Shown here: in pieces, positions 1 through 4,910 of the stretch
How the letters are laid out: each line of letters opens with the position of its first letter
How positions within the stretch are numbered: the stretch's first letter is position 1
NCBI GenBank assembly: GCA_020444775.1
Contig: JAGRHX010000875.1
Coordinates: 1 to 5,841 of the forward strand
DNA length: 5,841 bases
Source of the DNA: Gammaproteobacteria bacterium
Lineage (GTDB): Bacteria > Pseudomonadota > Gammaproteobacteria > HK1
Direction of reading: 5' to 3'
The notes under the pieces: model-generated
Databases searched by the model: none
Seen by the model: only the letters and a program-made list of their open reading frames with translations
What the model was told of the DNA's origin: nothing
Made by a program: the position numbers and the translations under genes

Positions 1-179
1 TCAACCAGATGATCTGGAAGGTCCCCGAGACCATCGCCTATCTGTCCGAGCTGTTCACGCTGTCGGCCGGCGATCTGATCTTCAGTGGCACCCCGTCCGG
101 GGTCGGAGCGATTCAACGTGGCGACCAGATGCGCGGTTGCGTGGAAGGCGTCGCCGAGTTGAAGGTGAAGGTGGTCTGA
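1..179 (+). CDS. Fumarylacetoacetate hydrolase family protein, C-terminal fragment (fumarylpyruvate hydrolase-like)
   Basis: Only the last 58 codons are present. The reading frame begins at base 3 and ends at TGA 177-179, so the start lies left of the window. The fragment carries the family's C-terminal signature: the helix IWKVPETIAYLSELF, then GDLIFSGTPSGVGAIQRGD (visible residues 23-41), whose SGTPSGVG loop lines the active site in this fold. It ends with the usual short beta-strand tail ELKVKVV. FAH-family enzymes are metal-dependent cytosolic hydrolases that cleave C-C bonds or decarboxylate products of aromatic ring cleavage. The spacing and wording of the motif resemble fumarylpyruvate hydrolase of the gentisate pathway, but this fragment cannot separate it from acylpyruvase or other 2-keto acid hydrolase members. 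The metal-binding glutamates lie outside the window. The family call is firm; the substrate is inference. Confidence 0.9.
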   Translation, partial: NQMIWKVPETIAYLSELFTLSAGDLIFSGTPSGVGAIQRGDQMRGCVEGVAELKVKVV

Positions 180-187
180 GCAACATC

Positions 188-223
188 CCGTGGGCCCGCC
201 GGCACCGGCTGTCAGGCCCACGG
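188..223 (+). terminator. Strong hairpin after the FAH gene, probable transcription terminator
   Basis: A perfect 9-bp inverted repeat, CCGTGGGCC (188-196) and GGCCCACGG (215-223), encloses 18 nt and starts 9 bp after the FAH stop codon. The enclosed segment holds a smaller self-complementary GCC/GGC pairing (198-200 with 207-209), which would extend the structure. The following strand is pyrimidine-rich (TGTCCCCTCGTCT) but has no true T-run. It is therefore either a non-canonical intrinsic terminator or an mRNA 3'-end stabiliser. Position and stem quality support a 3'-end role. Confidence 0.55.
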
Positions 224-268
224 TGTCCCCTCGTCTGAAATCAGGAACGACATCCGTGGCACGATGCA

Positions 269-303
269 CTACGCTAGCCCGGTCCGTTGTCCGGGTGGCG
301 TAG
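269..303 (+). promoter_or_regulatory. Leader hairpin just upstream of the monooxygenase ribosome-binding site
   Basis: Two nested inverted repeats form one stem. The outer arm is CTACGC (269-274) with GCGTAG (298-303). The inner arm is CCCGG (278-282) with CCGGG (291-295). They are separated by a small internal loop (3 nt on one side, 2 on the other) and closed by an 8-nt loop (TCCGTTGT). The stem ends 4 nt before the purine-rich ribosome-binding site at 308-315. It could modulate translation of the next gene or act as a second part of the upstream terminator region. The pairing is seen directly; a regulatory function is inference. Confidence 0.35.
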
Positions 304-307
304 CGCC

Positions 308-315
308 AGAGGGGG
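308..315 (+). promoter_or_regulatory. Ribosome-binding site that fixes the monooxygenase start at ATG 323
   Basis: AGAGGGGG lies 7 nt before the ATG at 323, a good Shine-Dalgarno sequence and spacing. The same frame is open back to a TTG at 287, but no purine-rich site sits before that TTG and the extra 12 residues (SGWRSARGGRV region) match nothing in the family, whereas MHFGAFAEF is a typical first beta strand. Confidence 0.65.
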
Positions 316-322
316 CCGGGTC

Positions 323-1369
323 ATGCACTTCGGAGCCTTTGCAGAGTTCACTTTTCGCGATGGTGCCGGCGCGGCACAGGCGTTCGAGCAGGGCTTCGCG
401 CTGGCGCGGCACTGCGAGGATCTGGGCCTTCACAGCGTCTGGCTGTCCGAGTTCCATTTCATGCCGGATCGCTCGGTGCTGTCCTCCCCGGTGGTCACGG
501 CGGCGGCGATTGCCGCCGCCACCCGGCGAATCCGCATCGGCCTTGCCGTCTACGTGCTGCCATTGGCCAACCCGCTACGCACCGCCGAGGAGATCGCGAC
601 GCTCGACCAGATCTCGGGCGGTCGTCTGGATTTCGGCATCGGTCGCAGCGGCTTCGCGCGCGCCTACGACGCCTACTGCGTGGACTACGCACAGAGTCAG
701 GCACGCTTCGACGAGGCACTGGAGATCCTGAAGCTGGCCTTCGCCGGCGAACGGTTCTCCTACGACGGTCGCTACTACCGGGTCAATGACGCCCTGCTGG
801 TGCCGCGGCCACTGCAGCGGCCCGGGCCACCGATGCGCATGGCGGCGAGCTCCACGCCGACTTTCGACAAGGTCGCCCGAACCGGCCTGCCGCTGTTCGT
901 CGGCCTGCGCGGCGACGGCCTGGAGGCGCTCGCCCAGAACATCCGGACCTATCGTCGGGTCTGGGACGAGGTGGGCCATGAGGCGCCGAGCAGCGTGTTC
1001 CTGCGGGTGCCGGTGTTCGCGGCGACCAGTCAGCGCGAGGCGCTGGAACAGCCCCGCGAGTCCATCGTGCACTACTTCTCCCGTCAGGCGCGGCTGTCCG
1101 CCGGACAGGGTGCACGCAGTGGTCAGGGCGATGACAACCGTGCTCGAATCTCGGCCCAGCTGGCCGCCCTGTCATATCAGGACATACTCGACAGCCGGGT
1201 CTGTTTTGGATCCCCGGATGCGATGGTCGAGCGACTCCGCCACTGGCAGAGCGAGCTCGGCATCGACGGCGTGGTCATGGAAACCAATGCCGGCGGTATG
1301 CTCAGCGAAGCGCAGGAGCTCGAGAGCATTCGCCTGATCGCCACCGAGGTGATGCCAGCGCTGCAGTGA
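323..1369 (+). CDS. Luciferase-like (LLM class) flavin-dependent monooxygenase/oxidoreductase
   Basis: The product is 348 aa, a normal length for the bacterial luciferase-like TIM-barrel superfamily. These cytosolic enzymes use reduced FMN (some use F420) from a partner reductase to oxidise small organic substrates. Visible family marks, in order, are the first strand MHFGAFAEFTF; GLHSVWLSEFHFMPDRSVLSSP (about 36-56), with His45 where LuxA has its catalytic histidine region; TRRIRIGLAVYVLPLANPLRTAEEIATLDQISGGRLDFGIGRS (about 67-109), with Arg108-Ser109 in the likely FMN-phosphate site; and the C-terminal CFGSPDAMVERLRHW block (about 294-308). The segment at 240-280 is variable and rich in Gly, Ser and Gln. 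The start at 323 is chosen over the in-frame TTG at 287 because of the AGAGGGGG site 7 nt upstream. No flavin reductase lies beside it, so it presumably uses a general one. The class is sure. The substrate is unknown; the nearby FAH gene hints at aromatic catabolism, but the two genes are separated by a probable terminator. Confidence 0.92.
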   Translation: MHFGAFAEFTFRDGAGAAQAFEQGFALARHCEDLGLHSVWLSEFHFMPDRSVLSSPVVTAAAIAAATRRIRIGLAVYVLPLANPLRTAEEIATLDQISGGRLDFGIGRSGFARAYDAYCVDYAQSQARFDEALEILKLAFAGERFSYDGRYYRVNDALLVPRPLQRPGPPMRMAASSTPTFDKVARTGLPLFVGLRGDGLEALAQNIRTYRRVWDEVGHEAPSSVFLRVPVFAATSQREALEQPRESIVHYFSRQARLSAGQGARSGQGDDNRARISAQLAALSYQDILDSRVCFGSPDAMVERLRHWQSELGIDGVVMETNAGGMLSEAQELESIRLIATEVMPALQ

Positions 1370-1399
1370 GCCGTAGGCGCCGGCGCACCCCATCCACCT

Positions 1400-1436
1400 G
1401 GAATCTCGGCCCGGAATCTTCGCCCGAAACTTTCGA
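1400..1436 (+). repeat. Tandem 13-bp direct repeat directly before the Nudix gene
   Basis: GGAATCTCGGCCC (1400-1412) is followed without a gap by GGAATCTTCGCCC (1413-1425), matching at 11 of 13 positions. A third, decayed unit starts GAAACTTTCG (1426-1435) and runs into the ATG at 1437. The array occupies the place where a Shine-Dalgarno sequence would be expected. It may be an operator with repeated half-sites or a simple tandem duplication; the sequence does not decide. Confidence 0.5.
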
Positions 1437-1916
1437 ATGCAAGAGCTGGTACGCATACGCCCTGCGGCACGGGCGCTGATCCTGACCCCCGCGGGTGAGC
1501 TGTTGTTGATGCGGCTGAGGATGCCGCGCGGTCCGGTCTGGCTGACCCCGGGCGGCGGCCTTAATGCAGGCGAGGACGTGCTCGAGGGCCTGCGTCGCGA
1601 GCTGCGCGAGGAGCTCGGCCGTGACGATCTGCCGATTGGCCAGGAGGTCTGGCGTCGGCAAGTGCCCTACGTCCTCGATGGTCTGGACTACGAACAACAC
1701 GAGCGCTACTTCCTCGTGCATTGCGAACGCTTCAAGGCCAGCGCCCACAACATGCCACACGAGACCGAGCGCGACTGGTTCGAATCCTTCCGTTGGTGGC
1801 CAGTCGACGAACTGCGTGCCTCAAAGGAGCGATTCGCGCCAAGACGGCTGGCCGAGCTGATTCACGACCTCGTCGCCAACGGCCCCCCCGTTCAGCCGAT
1901 AGACACCGGGCGCTGA
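1437..1916 (+). CDS. Nudix hydrolase
   Basis: This 159-aa protein is about the size of a single Nudix domain. Nudix enzymes are cytosolic, Mg-dependent hydrolases of nucleoside diphosphates linked to another moiety (oxidised dNTPs, NDP-sugars, dinucleotides and others). The box G-x5-E-x7-REUxEExG is intact at residues 40-61: Gly40, Glu46, Arg54, Glu55, Glu58, Glu59 and Gly61, with the metal-binding glutamates present. The final hydrophobic position is Arg62 instead of Ile/Leu/Val. The N-terminal strand RIRPAARALILT and the C-terminal WFESFRWWPVDEL complete the fold, so the domain is not truncated. ATG 1437 is the only reasonable start, because the next Met (residue 25) would delete the first strand, but no good ribosome-binding site precedes it. 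A run of seven C at 1883-1889 lies in the last codons. It is 67 bp after the monooxygenase in the same direction and could be co-transcribed. The substrate cannot be predicted. Confidence 0.92.
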   Translation: MQELVRIRPAARALILTPAGELLLMRLRMPRGPVWLTPGGGLNAGEDVLEGLRRELREELGRDDLPIGQEVWRRQVPYVLDGLDYEQHERYFLVHCERFKASAHNMPHETERDWFESFRWWPVDELRASKERFAPRRLAELIHDLVANGPPVQPIDTGR

Positions 1917-1983
1917 CTGCGCGACCGCGACCACCTGGCGACGCCGCCGCCGGCATCATGATCGCTCAGTCACGAACCGGTAA

Positions 1984-2012
1984 TTCCCTCCGGCGCCCGA
2001 CGCGGCTATAGA
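1984..2012 (+). promoter_or_regulatory. Weak sigma70-like promoter candidate for sbmA
   Basis: TATAGA (2007-2012) resembles a -10 box and TTCCCT (1984-1989) sits 17 bp upstream as a poor -35 box. It is the only AT-leaning stretch in the 136-bp gap before sbmA and would place the transcript start about 30 bp before the GTG. A direct repeat GATTCG (2011-2016 and 2023-2028, 12 bp apart) overlaps its downstream edge. Both boxes are weak matches, so this is suggestive only. Confidence 0.25.
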
Positions 2013-2039
2013 TTCGCAACCCGATTCGACGACAGCCGC

Positions 2040-2044
2040 GGAGG
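2040..2044 (+). promoter_or_regulatory. Ribosome-binding site supporting the GTG start of sbmA
   Basis: A perfect GGAGG core lies 8 nt before GTG 2053. This supports a non-ATG start and gives a protein beginning MFRSFFPLP, which matches the known N-terminus of SbmA proteins (MFKSFFP in E. coli). Confidence 0.8.
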
Positions 2045-2052
2045 CGCTGCCC

Positions 2053-3309
2053 GTGTTCCGATCCTTCTTCCCACTGCCAAGGCTGTTCCTGTTCGCCGCG
2101 CTCGGCTGGAGCGCGGTCTCGATCGCCTGCTGGTATCTGTTCGGCGCTTCGCTCGGCGCCGGGCTGGGCTTTCCGATCGCCCCGCCCGGCAGCGATCCGG
2201 TGCTCGGGCTGGGTCATTTCGTGACCCCACAGTTCCTCTGGTTCTACCTCTACTTCGGCTTCTTCGTCGCGACCTTCGCCGGCTTCTGGTTCTGGTACTC
2301 GCCACATCCCTGGCAATGGTGGTCGATACTCGGCTCTGCGCTGATCCTGTTCACGACCTACTTCAACGTGCAGGTCTCGGTCGCCATCAACAACTGGCGG
2401 CGACCGTTCTTCGACGCCGTGCAGAACGCGCTGTCCGGAGGCTCGAAGGTCAGCACCGGCGAGCTGTATGGGCTGCTTGCCATCTTCGCCGAGATCGCAT
2501 TGCTGTGGATGGTGGTGTTCGTTGTTACCCGCTTCTTCGTCAGCCACTACGTGTTTCGCTGGCGCACCGCCATGAACCACTACTACATGGCGCGCTGGCC
2601 CGAGGTGCGCCACATCGAGGGCGCGGCGCAGCGGGTGCAGGAGGACACCATGCGCTTTGCGAACATCATGGAAGACCTTGGCGTATCGATCGTGGACTCG
2701 GTGATGACCTTGATCGCCTTCCTGCCGGTACTGTTCGTACTGTCCGAGCACGTCACCGAGCTGCCGATCGTCGGCAACATCCCGGCGCCGCTGTTCTACG
2801 CCTCGCTGTTCTGGTCACTGTTCGGCACGGCGCTGCTGGCCGTGGTCGGCATCAAGCTGCCGGGTCTGAACTTTCGCAATCAAAGGGTCGAGGCGGCCTA
2901 CCGCAAGGAGCTGGTGTACGGTGAGGACGATGCGACCCGGGCACAGCCCATGCAGGTTGCGGAGCTGTTCCAAGCGGTGCGTCGCAACTACTTTCGGCTG
3001 TACTTCCACTACATGTATTTCAATGTCTTTCGCGGCCTGTACATCCAGGCCGACAACATCTTCGCCTATATCATCCTGGTGCCGACCATTGCGGCGGGGA
3101 ACATCACCTTCGGTATCCTCCAGCAGGTCTTGACCGCCTTCAGCCAGGTCTCGAACTCGTTCCAGTTCCTGGTCAACTCGTGGACCACGATCATCGAGCT
3201 GATGTCGATCCACAAACGGCTGCGAGCCTTCGAGGCCGCCTTCGAAGGGGTCCCGCTGTCGGAGCTCGACCGCGAGTACATCGAAGCCCGAGGGGCGGTC
3301 GGCGATTGA
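2053..3309 (+). CDS. sbmA: SbmA/BacA family peptide antibiotic transporter
   Basis: This 418-aa inner-membrane protein is close to E. coli SbmA (406 aa, from memory). The family are proton-driven importers with an ABC-exporter-like fold but no ATPase domain, working as homodimers. They take up microcins B17 and J25, proline-rich antimicrobial peptides and bleomycin; BacA relatives matter in host interaction. Hydrophobic segments lie near 10-31, 61-80, 90-110, 139-163, 211-231, 246-266 and 333-355. Diagnostic blocks are nearly unchanged from SbmA: FFVSHYVFRWRTAMN (161-175), HIEGAAQRVQEDTMRFA (187-203), and the stretch 276-297 with NQRVEAAYRKELVYGEDDAT, rich in the conserved acidic residues tied to proton coupling. 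YFRLYFHYMYFN (313-324) and NSWTTIIELMSI (375-386) also match. Differences lie mainly in the first periplasmic loop (about 32-58) and the C-terminal tail. No ATP-binding motif or partner gene such as yaiW lies beside it. The start is GTG with a strong GGAGG site. Confidence 0.95.
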   Translation: MFRSFFPLPRLFLFAALGWSAVSIACWYLFGASLGAGLGFPIAPPGSDPVLGLGHFVTPQFLWFYLYFGFFVATFAGFWFWYSPHPWQWWSILGSALILFTTYFNVQVSVAINNWRRPFFDAVQNALSGGSKVSTGELYGLLAIFAEIALLWMVVFVVTRFFVSHYVFRWRTAMNHYYMARWPEVRHIEGAAQRVQEDTMRFANIMEDLGVSIVDSVMTLIAFLPVLFVLSEHVTELPIVGNIPAPLFYASLFWSLFGTALLAVVGIKLPGLNFRNQRVEAAYRKELVYGEDDATRAQPMQVAELFQAVRRNYFRLYFHYMYFNVFRGLYIQADNIFAYIILVPTIAAGNITFGILQQVLTAFSQVSNSFQFLVNSWTTIIELMSIHKRLRAFEAAFEGVPLSELDREYIEARGAVGD

Positions 3310-3323
3310 GCCGCGTCAACGGG

Positions 3324-3333
3324 TGACCGGTCA
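3324..3333. other. 10-bp palindrome in the convergent stop-to-stop gap
   Basis: TGACCGGTCA is a perfect palindrome covering the junction between sbmA and the opposing transporter gene; its last three bases are that gene's stop codon. A second pairing, CCGCGT (3311-3316) with ACGCGG (3347-3352), surrounds it. Neither arm is followed by a T-run on either strand, so this is not a convincing intrinsic terminator, although it could fold in both transcripts. Confidence 0.3.
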
Positions 3334-4905
3334 GCGGCGGGTCGACACGCGGCCCGCCTGGCCCGCGCTACGTCGGCGCACCGCACCGAGCAACCAGGCC
3401 GGGAACAGGGCCAGCACGAACACCACCACCAGGGCCATGAAGCCATCCTTGAAGCCCATTGTCGTAGCCTGCGCCTCGACCACCTGACCCAGATAGTGCA
3501 GCGCGGCGGCCGCACGTTGCGGCTCGACGACACCGCCCTCCCCCATCAACGAGCGGACTCGTTCGAGCAGCTCGGCGCTCGCCACGTTGTCGGCGGTCTG
3601 GGTCGCGGCCAGCGCATCGCCATGGAACTGGGTGCGACGCTCCATGAACACGACGATGCTGGTGATACCGACCGCGCCGCCGAACTGACGGCAGAAATTT
3701 ATGGTGCCGGAGCCGCGGGTGAGCTGCTCGGCGGTCAACGCGCCCAGGGCCGCGGCGCTGAGCGCCGGGTTGATGAGCGACATGCCCGAGCGGGCCAGAC
3801 ACACCAACAGCACGAAGGTCAGGAAGGAGGTGTTGACATCCGTCTCGCTCAGCAGCCAGTTGCCCAGCGAGAACAGGATCAGACCCAGCATCACCATCAG
3901 GTGTCCGGGATAGCTGTCGGTCAAGCGACCGAACAGCGGCGAGCCGACCATCATCAACAGGCCGGCCGGAACCAGCATGGTGCCAGCGAGACTCGGTGGG
4001 AAGCCTTGCACCTCCTGCACGTACACCGGCATCAGGTAGCTGGAGGCGAAGTTACCGAAGCCGAACACCAGGGCCAGGAACACGGCCGCCGCGAACTGCG
4101 GGATGCGAAACAACGACATGTCCAGGATCGGCGCGCTGGAGACGAGCTGACGCCAGACGAACAGCACGCCGCTGAGCAGGCCGAGCGTGGCGATCGTGAC
4201 CAGCGTGTCGGACAACCACCCCCAGCGTTGCCCGTTGGCGCCGGCGGCCAGCAGCATGAAGATGCTCGCGCACAACAGGGCAAAGCTCAGCCAGTCGAAT
4301 CCGGGCCAGCGGGCGCTGCCGCCGCCGGCAGGCAGGAACATCAGACCGAGCAGCATCGACAGCAGACACACCGGCACCGGAACCAGGAACACCTCGCGCC
4401 AGCTCAACGCATCGATCACGAAGCCCCCCACCATCGGTCCGAGCGTCGGCGCGATCATGATGCCCATGCTGTACAGCCCCATGGCGAAGCCACGTTGCTC
4501 GGCCGGAAACAGCCTGAAGATCAGCACCATCACCATCGGCTGCACGGAACCGGCGGCAAAGCCCTGCAGCACCCGACCGAAGATCAAGACGTCCAGATTC
4601 GGCGTGACCACGCAGATCAACGCACCGACCAGGAAGGTGGCATTGAGGATCAGGAAGGCCAGCCGCATCCCCAACGCGGTCGAGAACCAGGCGCTCAACA
4701 GCTGACTGACCACCATCGTGGCGATGAACGCCGTGGCCGCCCATTGCGCCTGGTCCTGGCCGACGCCAAACGCACCCATGACGCTGGGTATGGCGACATT
4801 GGCGATGGTCGCCGACAGCACCATTGCCACCGAGCCTGCAATCCCCGCAAAGGCGATGATCGCCTTGCGCCCCGCTGGATAATCGAGCTGTGGTTGTCCG
4901 CTCAC
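3331..4905 (-). CDS. DHA2-family MFS transporter (EmrB/QacA type, 14 membrane helices)
   Basis: The product is 524 aa, usual for DHA2 permeases, which are proton-driven antiporters of the inner membrane. About 14 hydrophobic segments can be counted, near residues 14-36, 53-73, 82-102, 106-130, 139-163, 170-192, 204-222, 230-250, 271-291, 305-322, 335-352, 361-380, 405-421 and 488-507. Signature motifs are RVLQGFAAGSVQP (111-123, motif B) and GIMIAPTLGPMVGGF (148-162, the antiporter motif C of helix 5). Motif A between helices 2 and 3 is degraded: STALGMR (75-81) lacks the normal Asp and Arg-Arg. The start is GTG, 5 nt after the hydantoinase B stop. A GGGGA lies somewhat far upstream (12 nt), so translation probably depends partly on coupling. 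No EmrA-like membrane fusion protein is visible. Paired with a hydantoinase operon, it more likely moves a substrate or product of that enzyme than serves as a dedicated drug pump. That role is inference; the family is firm. Confidence 0.93.
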   Translation of the reverse strand: MSGQPQLDYPAGRKAIIAFAGIAGSVAMVLSATIANVAIPSVMGAFGVGQDQAQWAATAFIATMVVSQLLSAWFSTALGMRLAFLILNATFLVGALICVVTPNLDVLIFGRVLQGFAAGSVQPMVMVLIFRLFPAEQRGFAMGLYSMGIMIAPTLGPMVGGFVIDALSWREVFLVPVPVCLLSMLLGLMFLPAGGGSARWPGFDWLSFALLCASIFMLLAAGANGQRWGWLSDTLVTIATLGLLSGVLFVWRQLVSSAPILDMSLFRIPQFAAAVFLALVFGFGNFASSYLMPVYVQEVQGFPPSLAGTMLVPAGLLMMVGSPLFGRLTDSYPGHLMVMLGLILFSLGNWLLSETDVNTSFLTFVLLVCLARSGMSLINPALSAAALGALTAEQLTRGSGTINFCRQFGGAVGITSIVVFMERRTQFHGDALAATQTADNVASAELLERVRSLMGEGGVVEPQRAAAALHYLGQVVEAQATTMGFKDGFMALVVVFVLALFPAWLLGAVRRRSAGQAGRVSTRR

Positions 4906-4910
4906 TCGGG

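Noticed and set aside
257..270. TGGCACG resembling the -24 half of a sigma54 promoter before the monooxygenase
   Set aside because: The -12 GC dinucleotide is not at the required spacing: the next GC pairs fall 6 or 13 nt after the GG instead of 10.
287..322. TTG 287 as the start of the monooxygenase, adding 12 residues
   Set aside because: No ribosome-binding site precedes it, the extra residues are not family-like, and ATG 323 has AGAGGGGG at ideal distance.
1378..1387. Palindrome GCGCCGGCGC after the monooxygenase stop as a terminator
   Set aside because: It has no room for a loop and no T-run, and short GC palindromes are expected by chance in this DNA.
1955..1962. Palindrome ATCATGAT upstream of sbmA as an operator
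   Set aside because: Only 8 bp and not extended by flanking symmetry; too short to support a call.
1966..2751. Minus-strand open frame of 261 codons opposite sbmA
   Set aside because: Charged, domain-less translation in the shadow of a certain sbmA gene; no ribosome-binding site or family resemblance.
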